Source: Fibrobacter sp. UWB2
GTDB taxonomy: Bacteria > Fibrobacterota > Fibrobacteria > Fibrobacterales > Fibrobacteraceae
NCBI RefSeq assembly: GCF_002210425.1
Contig: NZ_MWQK01000002.1
Coordinates: forward strand, 434,001-498,000
Length of the DNA: 64,000 nt
Direction of reading: 5' to 3'
Shown: one piece after another, positions 53,186-62,002 of the stretch
Layout: each line of letters opens with the position of its first letter
How positions within the stretch are numbered: the stretch's first letter is position 1
The notes under the pieces: generated by a model
The model's database searches: none
What the model was told of the DNA's origin: nothing
Seen by the model: the letters and a program-made list of their open reading frames with translations, nothing else
Program-made: the position numbers and the translations under genes

Positions 53186-54505
53186 TTATTTTTCGCCCGG
53201 TCTTCTGAAACCGTATGCGCGCGGATCGAAACCGCTGGGGAACTTGGTTCTTTCGTTGTAGGTCACCTTCTTGGCGGTGAACTTTTCAATCTTTGCACCG
53301 GTCAAGTCTGCACCGGAGAAGTCCACGTCTTCCATCTTGGTGTCGGCGTCGATCTTGACACCTTCCATCTTGGCGTTGAGGAAGGTCACCTTGATGAGCT
53401 TAGCACCAGAGAAGTTTGCACCGGAGAGCTGAGCATTGTTGAATGCGGAGCGTTCGATGGTGGAGTTGGCAAAGTTTGCCTTGGTGAGGTCGGCGTTGTC
53501 GAAGATGTCCTTGAAGACGTAGGCTCCGTCGAACACGGCCTTCATGAGTTCGGTGTAGTTGAACACGTTCTTGCTCACGTTGGCGTCGAAGAAGGAAGCC
53601 TTGTTGAGCTTAGCCTTGTCGAACGTGCTCTTGGAAACGTCGCCCTTGTCGAAGATAACGCCGTTCAAGTCCTGGTTGGTGAACGTCATGTTCTTGACCT
53701 TGGACTGAGCGAACTTGGCCTTCTGGAGCTGCGTTCTGGAGAGGTCCACGTCATTGAAGGTGGTCAAGGAAAGGTCTGCTTCCTGGAGGTTCACGTTGTT
53801 GAACGTTGCACCACCGAATTCAGCCTGAGAAAGACCGGCCTTGGCGAAGTTCACGTTGTTGAGCTTGACGCCCTTGAAGTTTGCAGCGATGAGGTTGCAA
53901 GCCGTGAAGTCAGTCTTTTCCATGGTGGTCTTGCGGAGGTCGCTGTTAGCCATCAAGGAACGGGAGAAGTTCGTGTTGGTGAGGTTAGCCTTGCTGAAGT
54001 CGGCACGGGTAAGGTCCATGTCGGTAGCAGAAGCCTGAGTGAGGTCAGCCTTGCTGAAGTCGCATTCGTCAGAGACCTTCATGGCGTCCATACGAGCGTT
54101 CTTGAGGTTGGCCTTCGGGAACTTACTATCGAGAAGAGTTGCACGATAGAGGTTAGCGCCTTCGAGGTTAGCGCCTTCGAAGGATGTCGAACGGATGTCG
54201 GCACCGCTAATCGTTGCACCCTTGAGGTTTGCCTTTTCGAAGTTCGCCTTGTTGATCACTGCGTTGCGGAAGGAAACTTCGGGAAGGTTTGCTTCTTCGA
54301 AATTCGGGGATTCACCGTTGCAGCGCTGGAAGTCCGTAACGCCCTTGACGGCGCGAGACTTCTGGAACTGGTAGTCGGAGATTTTCTTATCGCGGAAGGA
54401 TGTGTTCAGGTCCTTACCTCTGAAGTCCTGTGCTGACACGTTGAGCGCGAGAGCACTAAGGAGGCAGAGACCAAATTTATAGACGTTCTTCATATTCATA
54501 GTCAA
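53186..54505 (-). CDS. Secreted pentapeptide-repeat protein
   Basis: 439 aa. A signal peptide (FGLCLLSALALNVSAQ) is followed by about 70 tandem pentapeptides of the A(D/N)LXX kind across residues 70-410 (FEKANLKGATISGADIRSTS and so on), predicting a long right-handed quadrilateral helix. Most pentapeptide proteins are cytosolic; an exported one points to an envelope or surface role. Unknown partner. The repeats explain the repetitive DNA here; it is not a CRISPR or satellite. Confidence 0.9.
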   Translation of the reverse strand: MTMNMKNVYKFGLCLLSALALNVSAQDFRGKDLNTSFRDKKISDYQFQKSRAVKGVTDFQRCNGESPNFEEANLPEVSFRNAVINKANFEKANLKGATISGADIRSTSFEGANLEGANLYRATLLDSKFPKANLKNARMDAMKVSDECDFSKADLTQASATDMDLTRADFSKANLTNTNFSRSLMANSDLRKTTMEKTDFTACNLIAANFKGVKLNNVNFAKAGLSQAEFGGATFNNVNLQEADLSLTTFNDVDLSRTQLQKAKFAQSKVKNMTFTNQDLNGVIFDKGDVSKSTFDKAKLNKASFFDANVSKNVFNYTELMKAVFDGAYVFKDIFDNADLTKANFANSTIERSAFNNAQLSGANFSGAKLIKVTFLNAKMEGVKIDADTKMEDVDFSGADLTGAKIEKFTAKKVTYNERTKFPSGFDPRAYGFRRPGEK

Positions 54506-54621
54506 ATTCCCTTTATGAAAAAGTAAATCAAATAACGGATAGCCCTAAAATAACTAAAAAATTTGCAAAACTAACAACTAAAAATAAAAAGTGACCAAAT
54601 AAATACTAATTTTACGTTGAA

Positions 54622-55818
54622 ATGACTTGTTTTCGTTCAAATTCTTACAAAGTGGTGATCTGCGGGGCAGGTCCGGCCGGTCTTATGGCTGCTTACCAGC
54701 TTGGAAAATTGACGGGCGGTGCTGGACAAATCCTGCTTTTGGATAAGAAAGAGCCTTGGAAAGAGCCCATTTTTTGTGCCGAAGCGGTATCGACCCATCG
54801 TTTGAACGATTTGTGGCCTATTGATGAATCCTGGGTGCGTGGGAGCCTTTCGGGCATCTACTTTACGTCGCCTAAGGGTTACAAGGCTGAATTTTACAGC
54901 AAGGACTGCGGTCGTCTGCTCGACCGTTCGAAGTTCCACCATGCGATTGCCGATGCTTGCGTCGAAGCGGGCGTGGAATGCCGTTTTGATGCGCTCGTGA
55001 AAAGCATTGAAAAGGCCGAAAATGGCTGGAATTTGACTGTCCAGGTGGGTGGCGAACTGGTTTCGCTCTCGTCTGAGGCTTTTGTCGATGCCAGTGGCCC
55101 CGGGTGCCGCCTCACGCGCGGAATTCCGTGCCTTGAAGGGATTGAATCGGGAGATACCGATTTGGAACCGGGCATTTTTGCAGTGGCCGAAGGGATTCAA
55201 CACGACCGTGACCATATCGACTTGCTTTACGGGAGTGAATTCCCAGGCGGTTACGGCTGGATTTTCCCGCGCGATGGCAAGGAAGTAAATATTGGTTTTG
55301 TGCTCTCGAAGGATGCAAAGCCCGATATGCCGTTGCGTGAAAAGCTCAAGCATTTTATTGCGACGCATTACCCGAATGCCAAGGTGAAGGCCATTTACGG
55401 TGGCATGATTGCTTGCGGGCAGTCCTGTAAGCCGCTTGCCAAGTGCGGTCTTTTTAAGGCGGGCGATGCGGCAAGTTGCGTGAACCCGATGAGCCGTTCG
55501 GGCATTGTCGAAGCGCTTTTGAGCGGAAAGATTACTGCAGAAGCGGTCCATGAATGGCTGAATGCGGTGGATGATGGCGCTCGTGCCCGTATCGAAGCTT
55601 CAGTCCTTGATCGTTGGATGGCCTCTTTAGGTAAAACCCACTTGCAGATTGCAAAGGCAAAATCTGGTTTTGCAAAGATTAAGGATGAGCAATTTGACAA
55701 GGCGGCGTTGAGCCTCTCGAAGCTTCCGCGCGAAAAGCAAACCTTGTTTAGAATTTTCTGGGCGGTACTTTGGTCTTGCCCGTCTGTAATTTGGAAAATG
55801 CGTTCTTTTTTGCATTAG
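54622..55818 (+). CDS. Geranylgeranyl-reductase-family FAD oxidoreductase
   Basis: 398 aa. The N-terminal FAD-binding VVICGAGPAGLMAAYQLG and the later GDAASCVNPMSRSGI (about 285) are the marks of the GGR branch of class A flavoprotein monooxygenase-like enzymes. Family members saturate isoprenoid chains or act on related substrates; which one is not readable. It is followed within 8 nt by sufE, perhaps one operon. Confidence 0.85.
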   Translation: MTCFRSNSYKVVICGAGPAGLMAAYQLGKLTGGAGQILLLDKKEPWKEPIFCAEAVSTHRLNDLWPIDESWVRGSLSGIYFTSPKGYKAEFYSKDCGRLLDRSKFHHAIADACVEAGVECRFDALVKSIEKAENGWNLTVQVGGELVSLSSEAFVDASGPGCRLTRGIPCLEGIESGDTDLEPGIFAVAEGIQHDRDHIDLLYGSEFPGGYGWIFPRDGKEVNIGFVLSKDAKPDMPLREKLKHFIATHYPNAKVKAIYGGMIACGQSCKPLAKCGLFKAGDAASCVNPMSRSGIVEALLSGKITAEAVHEWLNAVDDGARARIEASVLDRWMASLGKTHLQIAKAKSGFAKIKDEQFDKAALSLSKLPREKQTLFRIFWAVLWSCPSVIWKMRSFLH

Positions 55819-55825
55819 TGTGATT

Positions 55826-56272
55826 ATGTCAGAAAGTATTGTTGATCGTCAAGAAAAGATTAGAGCAAAATTTGCATCGTTCACGGACCCGGATGACAAG
55901 TGGAAATTCCTCCTGGATTTGGCTCGTGAACACAAGGGAATGGATGCATCCCTCAAGGCCGAAAAGTTCATTATTCAGGGCTGCGCCTCGACAATGTATC
56001 TGGTGCCGAAGTTTGATGGCGCAAAAATCCATTTTGAAATGGATGTGGAAGGCGGTACGACGAACCCGCTGATTAGCCGTGGCCTCGGTGCGCTCGCCTT
56101 GCAGATTTTTAACGACATGGCTCCTGCTGACATCCTTTCGGTGGATCCGACGTTTTTCCAGCAGATTGGACTCAATGTCGGGCTTTCGCCGACGCGCTCG
56201 AACGGTTTTGCAAGCCTTTTGAAACAGATTTATTTATACGCACGCGTCTTTGACGCAATTTCTAAAAAATAG
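55826..56272 (+). CDS. sufE: SufE-family sulfur acceptor
   Basis: About 148 aa from ATG 55826 (a GTG at 55820 is also open). The core (FTDPDDKWKFLLDLA, then IIQGCASTMYLV with the persulfide-carrying Cys, and the RGLGALALQIF helix) matches SufE. It accepts sulfur from SufS cysteine desulfurase for Fe-S cluster assembly. No sufS or sufBCD is in view. Usual length. Confidence 0.88.
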   Translation: MSESIVDRQEKIRAKFASFTDPDDKWKFLLDLAREHKGMDASLKAEKFIIQGCASTMYLVPKFDGAKIHFEMDVEGGTTNPLISRGLGALALQIFNDMAPADILSVDPTFFQQIGLNVGLSPTRSNGFASLLKQIYLYARVFDAISKK

Positions 56273-56281
56273 GACGACTCT

Positions 56282-56971
56282 ATGTTTAGTTTCTTGAATG
56301 GAAAAAGCCCGTTTGACGAGGCTGAAGAAAAACTGGAAGCCGGTGAAACCGTTAACGGGAGACCGAAACTTCCGCAGGCGCCGATTATGGGTTGGCAGGA
56401 CGGTGTGTTCTTGCTTGTGCTCATCGGCTTAATTGTGGGTGGTTATTACTACTACCAGTATGCCAAGCAAAAAAGCGCCGATACATTTGCTAAGTGCGAC
56501 GCCTTGTTTGTTGCTGCTGAGACGGATGCTTCTAAGTATGTCGAAGCCGAAGCCTGCTATAACGAAACGTGGGACTTGGGCTTTGTGAGCGATTCTATGG
56601 AAATCCTCCGCCAGAACCGCTTGGGAGCCATCGAAGATCTGCGCAACCAGCAGAAGGACTTGTATGCCGATGCTATGGGCGCCATGGCTGCCCGTGATAC
56701 GGTTGCTGCATACAAAGTTGTGAGTGAATACAAGGGCCCAATGCTCTTGAGTCTGGGTGACCGCAAGGATTGGAACAACATTGCCAATAGCGATGCCGTC
56801 AAGGCTAGCGTTGCTGCGGCTGCTGCTCGTGCAGATTCTATTGCAAAGGAAAAGGCAATTGCTGATTCCTTGGCTCAGGTCGCTGCAGAGCTCCGCGCAA
56901 AGGCTGTTGCCGATTCTATTGAAAAAGCGAATAAGAAACTTGCTCGCAAGGGTAAGCGCAAGAAAGTCTAA
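56282..56971 (+). CDS. Membrane-anchored helical protein, unknown
   Basis: 229 aa. A cytoplasmic head of about 40 residues, one membrane helix (GVFLLVLIGLIVGGYYYYQYA), then a long soluble part rich in Ala, Lys and Asp. It ends in a coiled coil (AKEKAIADSLAQVAAELRAK) and a very basic tail (KKLARKGKRKK). No family recognised; perhaps limited to this lineage. It follows sufE by 9 nt. Confidence 0.65.
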   Translation: MFSFLNGKSPFDEAEEKLEAGETVNGRPKLPQAPIMGWQDGVFLLVLIGLIVGGYYYYQYAKQKSADTFAKCDALFVAAETDASKYVEAEACYNETWDLGFVSDSMEILRQNRLGAIEDLRNQQKDLYADAMGAMAARDTVAAYKVVSEYKGPMLLSLGDRKDWNNIANSDAVKASVAAAAARADSIAKEKAIADSLAQVAAELRAKAVADSIEKANKKLARKGKRKKV

Positions 56972-56980
56972 AAAAGTTGA

Positions 56981-57040
56981 CCCCGGCACAGAGACCGGGG
57001 TGACAATGTTGCGATGTCATGCCCGCCTCCGAGCGGGCAT
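56981..57040. terminator. Double hairpin between converging genes
   Basis: CCCCGG / CCGGGG (56981-57000) and ATGCCCGC / GCGGGCAT (57019-57040) lie between the membrane protein gene and tsaE. They may end both transcripts or be a dispersed intergenic repeat. Confidence 0.6.
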
Positions 57041-57060
57041 CGCCATTTTATAGACGAGAA

Positions 57061-57474
57061 TTACTTTGAAACTTTTGTAACAGTAATTTCTCGTTCGGTC
57101 TCGGAAACGATTTGGATTTTAACGACGTGGGTGATGCCTGCGTCGTTTTCTTCTAATCGCTCGGGCCATTCGATGAGGCTGATGCCGCTCTCGAGATAGT
57201 CCGGATCCATACCGACTTCATAAAGGTCTGCGCCGCCTTCGAGACGGTACAGGTCGAAGTGGAATATGGGCGGGTTGTTCGGGTATTCGTGGAGGATGGT
57301 GTAGGTCGGGGAGCAGACCGTGCCTTCGAAGCCGAGCCCTTTGCAGATGCCGCGACTGATGACGGTCTTGCCTGCACCTAGATTCCCATAGAGGGCGACT
57401 TTGTCGCCGACCTTGAGTTCCTTCGCAAAACCAAGCGCCCAGTTGTATGTGTCTTGTTCTGAAGTGAAACGCAT
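57061..57474 (-). CDS. tsaE: tRNA threonylcarbamoyladenosine ATPase TsaE
   Basis: 137 aa. P-loop YGNLGAGKTVISRGI (about 31-45), the SPTYTILHEYPN loop and HFDLYRLEGG, and IEWPERLEE near the end, are the TsaE set. It powers t6A modification of tRNA position 37 together with TsaB, TsaC and TsaD. The start follows nspC by 23 nt on the same strand. Confidence 0.93.
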   Translation of the reverse strand: MRFTSEQDTYNWALGFAKELKVGDKVALYGNLGAGKTVISRGICKGLGFEGTVCSPTYTILHEYPNNPPIFHFDLYRLEGGADLYEVGMDPDYLESGISLIEWPERLEENDAGITHVVKIQIVSETEREITVTKVSK

Positions 57475-57497
57475 GATAGTAACTGCCGCGAAACCGC

Positions 57498-58625
57498 TTA
57501 CAATTTTTCTTTAAACTGCTCGTACGTGAATTTGTGCAGCAGGTGGAACTTGCCGTTTTCGTCGAACTTGCCGATGCTCGGGTGGCGCACACCGTTGAAG
57601 AATGTTGTCTTGACCATGGTGTAGTGGATCATGTCTTCGAAGATGATGCGGTCGCCGACCTTGAGCGGTTCGTCGAACGAGAAATCACCGAGCTGGTCGC
57701 CGGCGAGGCAGGAATTGCCCGTGAGCTTATACGTGTGTGCCTTTTCGCCCGGGAATGCGGCGCCGATGACGCTTGGACGGTAAGGCATTTCGAGGCAGTC
57801 CGGCATGTGGGCGCTGATGGAAACGTTAAGTATTGCGATGTCCATTTCGTTGTGGACGATGTCGCCAACGCTTGTGACGAGTTCACCGGTCTGCCAGCCG
57901 ATGGCTTCGCCCGGTTCCATGATGACCTGCAAGTGCGGGTAGCGTGCGGAGAAATCCTTGAGGATGCGCACGAGTTCGTCGCGGTGGTAGTCCTTGCGGG
58001 TGATGTGGTGGCCACCGCCGAAGTTCACCCATTTCATTTGCGGGAGGTACTTGCCAAAGTGCTTTTCAAATGCGGCGAGAACGCCTTCGAGAGCGTCGGC
58101 ATCCTGTTCGCAAAGAGCATGGAAGTGGAGGCCATCAATGCCATCGAGGAGTTCGGGCTTGAATTCCTTTTCGGTCACGCCGAGGCGGGAGAACTTGCCG
58201 CAAGGGTTGTAAAGGTCGGTTTCGACTGTCGAAAATTCCGGGTTCACGCGGATGCCGGCACTGACGCCGTGGGCAAGCGTCTTGTCCTTGTAACGCAGCC
58301 ACTGCGAAAAGCTGTTGAACGTGATGTGGTCAGCTGCATCGAGGATGGCGTCGATTTCGTCGTCTTCGTAGACGGGCGCAAAGACGTGGACTTCCTTGTT
58401 CATCTCTTCGCGCGCGAGGCGGGCTTCGTTGAGGCTAGAGGCGGTGGCGCCGGCGAGGTATTCGCCGATGAGCGGGAACGAACGCCAGAAGCTGTAACCC
58501 TTGAGGGCGCAGATGATTTTAACGCCGGTCTTTTTCTGGATATCATCGAGGATTTCCATATTGTGGCGGAGACGCGTTTCGTCAAGTACGAAACAGGGAC
58601 TTGGAACTTGAGAATAGTCGAGCAT
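57498..58625 (-). CDS. nspC: Carboxynorspermidine/carboxyspermidine decarboxylase
   Basis: 375 aa, fold III PLP decarboxylase. The PLP Lys is in CALKGYSFWR (about 39-48), and WVNFGGGHHITRKDY and EPGEAIGWQTGELV hold the phosphate and substrate loops of NspC. It makes norspermidine or spermidine by the aspartate-semialdehyde polyamine route. The usual partner (carboxyspermidine dehydrogenase) is not in this window. Normal length. Confidence 0.92.
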   Translation of the reverse strand: MLDYSQVPSPCFVLDETRLRHNMEILDDIQKKTGVKIICALKGYSFWRSFPLIGEYLAGATASSLNEARLAREEMNKEVHVFAPVYEDDEIDAILDAADHITFNSFSQWLRYKDKTLAHGVSAGIRVNPEFSTVETDLYNPCGKFSRLGVTEKEFKPELLDGIDGLHFHALCEQDADALEGVLAAFEKHFGKYLPQMKWVNFGGGHHITRKDYHRDELVRILKDFSARYPHLQVIMEPGEAIGWQTGELVTSVGDIVHNEMDIAILNVSISAHMPDCLEMPYRPSVIGAAFPGEKAHTYKLTGNSCLAGDQLGDFSFDEPLKVGDRIIFEDMIHYTMVKTTFFNGVRHPSIGKFDENGKFHLLHKFTYEQFKEKL

Positions 58626-58748
58626 GGCAAGAAAGATAGAAATTTCATTGATATTCTGATTTGAGTTTTATTATTTGAACTATGTTAAATGATGAAGTTA
58701 TTTTTTTGTATGATTGGTTATAATGAGTTTTACTTTTGAGGGCGTTGA

Positions 58749-59276
58749 ATGAATATCGCTTTGTGGTTTTATTTGCTGCTTTATAATGTCTATTTGACAT
58801 GTAGTTTAGTGAGCTTGCCCTATGATTTTATACCGTTTAAAGTAGATCATAATATCATAAGTGGTTACCTATTGTTTGCTACGATTGTCATCTTTTCATT
58901 GCGACCATTTTTTGTTAAAAAATTAAACCATCTAGTTCTACTTTTGGCTTCTTCATTGTTTGTTTCTGCTATTGTAGCGAGTGTTGATATTAAGGCTGCA
59001 TCTGTTTATGTTGCGTTGCCCTTGGTGATCATGTCATTGATTTTAATTCTGATTGCTTTTTGTAAAAGGCTGAATCGATTAAATGAAAAAAGTTGGATTA
59101 TTATGCCTTTGGCTATCTTGTTTTTTATATTGATTTATATAGGGAAAAGATACTTTCCGCAATGGGTTGGTTCTTATGATTTTTATGTTGCGTTAGAGTT
59201 TGGATGTGTTATTGCATTTATCTATTCTCTTGTACAAAATTCAATCTATATCATTAGAAAAGTTTTAAAGGAATAA
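58749..59276 (+). CDS. Small integral membrane protein, unknown
   Basis: 175 aa with about five membrane helices and a basic end. Codon use is clearly more AT-rich than the neighbours, which suggests recent arrival. The flanks show no repeats or mobility genes. No family was recognised. Confidence 0.65.
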   Translation: MNIALWFYLLLYNVYLTCSLVSLPYDFIPFKVDHNIISGYLLFATIVIFSLRPFFVKKLNHLVLLLASSLFVSAIVASVDIKAASVYVALPLVIMSLILILIAFCKRLNRLNEKSWIIMPLAILFFILIYIGKRYFPQWVGSYDFYVALEFGCVIAFIYSLVQNSIYIIRKVLKE

Positions 59277-59330
59277 AGTTGAACCACATAAAAATTTCTA
59301 TGGTTGTTTTTGAATAATCGGAGGCTTGTT

Positions 59331-60302
59331 TTGCGGCGATTGTTGATTGGATTTGTAGCGTTAGCTGTTTTGATTGTGTTGCTGTGCGTGGCGACGCTTT
59401 GCTTTGGCGCGGTGAACATTCCGTTTGCGGATGTGGTGCAGGCGTTGTTTAACCCGGGAGCGGATGTTTCGTCGAACATCTTATGGAACTTGAGAATCCC
59501 GCGAATGATTGCGGCTGTACTGGCGGGCACGTCGCTTGCGGTGTCGGGCTTGTCGCTGCAGACGGTGTTCCGAAATCCGCTTGCGGGACCGTTTGTACTT
59601 GGCATTAGCAGTGGCGCGAGTCTTGGTGTGGCGCTTGCGCTTTTGGCGGGTATTGGCTTTGGAAGTGTCGGCGTGCTGGGTTCGGCGGCGCTTGGGGCTT
59701 TGCTTGTGACGCTTGTCGTGATGTTTGCGGCGACGCGTTTTGCGCAGACGGGCGTGCTTTTGATTGTCGGGCTTTTGACGGGTTACTTTATCGATTCGAT
59801 TGTGAGCGTCTTGATTGCAGGGAACTCTTCGGAATCGCTGCGCGTGTATGTGGCGTGGGGCATGGGAAGCTTTGGGCGCGTGACGCTCGGTGATGTCTGG
59901 ATTTTTGCGGCCGCTGTACTTGTGGGTTTGGTGATGATTGGCGTTTCGTTGCGGTATTTGAATGCGGCGCTTTTGGGCGATGATTTTGCACACGGGCTTG
60001 GGCTCAACGTGAAGCGTTCCAAGATTTGCGTGTTGCTCGGGGCGAGCCTTTTGGCGGGTGCAACGACTGCGTTTTGCGGGCCTGTCGCGTTCATCGGAAT
60101 TGCCGTGCCGCATTTAGCTTATCTGCTTTTCAAGACGACGAACCATCGTGTGCTTTTGCCGGGTGCTGCGTTGTGCGGTGTGGCGCTTGCACTTTTGGGT
60201 GGGCTCTTCCCGGCTTCGGTGCCACTGAATGCTGTGCTTTCGCTGGTGGGCGTTCCTGTGATTTTGTGGGTACTTGTGCGCGGTTCCGGTGCGCGTTTTT
60301 AG
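59331..60302 (+). CDS. FecCD-family iron(III)/cobalamin ABC permease
   Basis: 323 aa from TTG 59331, set by GGAGG 6 nt upstream; an earlier TTG at 59304 lacks a site. About ten membrane helices. The family stretches LRIPRMIAAVLAGTSLAVSG and GPVAFIGIAVPHLAYLL are present. It forms the channel of an iron-siderophore, haem or B12 importer with the ATPase that follows by 9 nt. No binding protein gene is in view. Confidence 0.9.
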   Translation: MRRLLIGFVALAVLIVLLCVATLCFGAVNIPFADVVQALFNPGADVSSNILWNLRIPRMIAAVLAGTSLAVSGLSLQTVFRNPLAGPFVLGISSGASLGVALALLAGIGFGSVGVLGSAALGALLVTLVVMFAATRFAQTGVLLIVGLLTGYFIDSIVSVLIAGNSSESLRVYVAWGMGSFGRVTLGDVWIFAAAVLVGLVMIGVSLRYLNAALLGDDFAHGLGLNVKRSKICVLLGASLLAGATTAFCGPVAFIGIAVPHLAYLLFKTTNHRVLLPGAALCGVALALLGGLFPASVPLNAVLSLVGVPVILWVLVRGSGARF

Positions 60303-60311
60303 GGGGCTTTT

Positions 60312-61064
60312 ATGACGAATGTTGAATCGCAGAACATTTTGCTGGAATGTAAGGATTTGCTTGTCGGCTATGGTAAAGCGCTTCCGTCCATGAAATTCCC
60401 GTTTGATTTTTCGCTTGCATCGGGAAATGTTGTAGCTTTGATGGGCGAGAATGGTTGCGGCAAGAGTTCTCTTTTGAAAACGTTTGCTGGGTTGCTTGCG
60501 CCGGTGGCGGGCGAGGTTTCGCTTGAAGGGAAATCTCTTACGGAATGGGCTCCTCGTGAACGCGCTCAGGAAATCTCGCTCGTGCGAATGTCGAGTGCAG
60601 TGCCCCCGCGAATGAGCGTGAGTGAATTTGTGCGCTTGGGACGTTCGCCGTATTCTGGAATTTTTGACAGCCGTACGGATGAAGATAACCGCATTGTCAA
60701 AGAATCGATGGATCTTTTGGATGTGGCAAATTTTGCAAATCGCCCGATTGCAGAATTGAGCGATGGTGAACGCAGCCGCGTGTTTTTGGCAGAGGCTGTG
60801 GCGCAGCAGGTGAAAATCTTGTTGCTCGATGAACCGAATGCGTTTTTGGATATTCCGCGTAGCCATGCGCTTTTTAGGTTGCTCAAGAAAATCGCCGTGG
60901 AACGCCAAATGGGCATTGTTGTTTCGACGCATTCCGTGGAATACGCGGAACGCTATTGCGATAAGATTATGGTTGTAAATGGCGGAACGGTAAAGGTGGC
61001 TTCGGCTGCGGATGCTCGAAAAAATGGACTTTTAGACTGGACGGAAATATGCGACGCTCTTTGA
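60312..61064 (+). CDS. FecE-type ABC transporter ATPase
   Basis: 250 aa. Walker A GENGCGKSS (about 47), signature LSDGERSRV, Walker B ILLLDEP, and H-loop STHS are all intact. It powers the FecCD permease upstream. The last 16 nt overlap the start of the lipoprotein gene, so all three form an operon. Confidence 0.92.
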   Translation: MTNVESQNILLECKDLLVGYGKALPSMKFPFDFSLASGNVVALMGENGCGKSSLLKTFAGLLAPVAGEVSLEGKSLTEWAPRERAQEISLVRMSSAVPPRMSVSEFVRLGRSPYSGIFDSRTDEDNRIVKESMDLLDVANFANRPIAELSDGERSRVFLAEAVAQQVKILLLDEPNAFLDIPRSHALFRLLKKIAVERQMGIVVSTHSVEYAERYCDKIMVVNGGTVKVASAADARKNGLLDWTEICDAL

Positions 61065-62002
61065 TTTTATTTTACGCTATTGGTGTGTTTTGTGTTGCGC
61101 TATGCTTGTCATCGTGTGCGGGTAACCGGAGTGCGGCGGGTTCTTCGGAACAGAAACATTTCTTTTGGAAAGTGTCCGATGAAAATTCTTCGGTGTGGGT
61201 GCTCGGGAGCATTCATTTGGCGGATTCGACTTTGTACCCGCTTGCTCCTGTGATTGATTCGGCGTTTGCTCGTTCGGACGAGCTTGCCGTCGAACTCAAC
61301 ATGAACGATGAAGAAGTCGTGAAGGAAATCGGTAAGGAATCGGTTTCTCAGGGAATGCTTGAAGATAGGTTGCTACGTGATATTCTGCCGCCAGAAATGT
61401 GGAAGTCTTTAGATAGCCTTTGTGCGGCCTGGGATATTCCTATGGTGGTATTTGAAAAAATGCGTCCCTGGCTTGTAGCGACAACGCTTAGTGCGTATGC
61501 GTTTGAACAGGCTGGCTTGAATCCTGAATACGGGATTGACTATGTGCTTTTGGATAGAGCGGCCGCTGATGGCAAGGCGATTGTTGGCTTGGAGACTGCT
61601 GAAGAACAGATTGGCGCGCTTGCAGATACGACGGAATCTGATTCAGCGGGCGTGTATTACTTAAAGACGACTTTGCGCGAAATTGCTGAATTTGAAACGC
61701 TTGTGAGTAATTTGATTCATGCCTGGAAAACGGGTGATGACGATTTATTGCGTAGCTTGTTGAACAAAGATGATGAAGAAGACGAAAGTGAAGAATCGTT
61801 GTCTAGCGATCAGAAGTTCAAGGAAGGCTTTGAACAACGTGTTTATGTGAATCGCAATGCCAAAATGGCGGAATCCATTGCGACTTTCTTGCGCGAAGAT
61901 AGAAACGTTTTTGTCGTGGTCGGTGTAGCGCACTTGGCGCTTGAAAAAGACAACGTGATTGATGCGCTTCGCAAGCGCGGTTTTAAGATTGAACGTTTTT
62001 AA
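61049..62002 (+). CDS. TraB/GumN-family lipoprotein
   Basis: 317 aa. Signal with lipobox LSSC. The TraB/PrgY/GumN core follows: FFWKVSDENSSVWVLGSIHLAD near the start, the ELAVELNM Glu, the GIDYVLLDRA and VGLETAEEQ motifs, and VVVGVAHLALEKDNV near the end, with conserved Gly-His pairs that could bind metal. Some relatives are proposed metalloproteases or erythromycin-esterase-like. Operon with iron transport suggests haem or metal handling at the envelope. Confidence 0.82.
   Translation: MRRSLILFYAIGVFCVALCLSSCAGNRSAAGSSEQKHFFWKVSDENSSVWVLGSIHLADSTLYPLAPVIDSAFARSDELAVELNMNDEEVVKEIGKESVSQGMLEDRLLRDILPPEMWKSLDSLCAAWDIPMVVFEKMRPWLVATTLSAYAFEQAGLNPEYGIDYVLLDRAAADGKAIVGLETAEEQIGALADTTESDSAGVYYLKTTLREIAEFETLVSNLIHAWKTGDDDLLRSLLNKDDEEDESEESLSSDQKFKEGFEQRVYVNRNAKMAESIATFLREDRNVFVVVGVAHLALEKDNVIDALRKRGFKIERF

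Noticed and set aside
53186-54505. Tandem DNA repeats suggesting a CRISPR or satellite array
   Set aside because: The 15-nt periodicity is coding: it encodes pentapeptide repeats, and there are no constant repeats with unique spacers.
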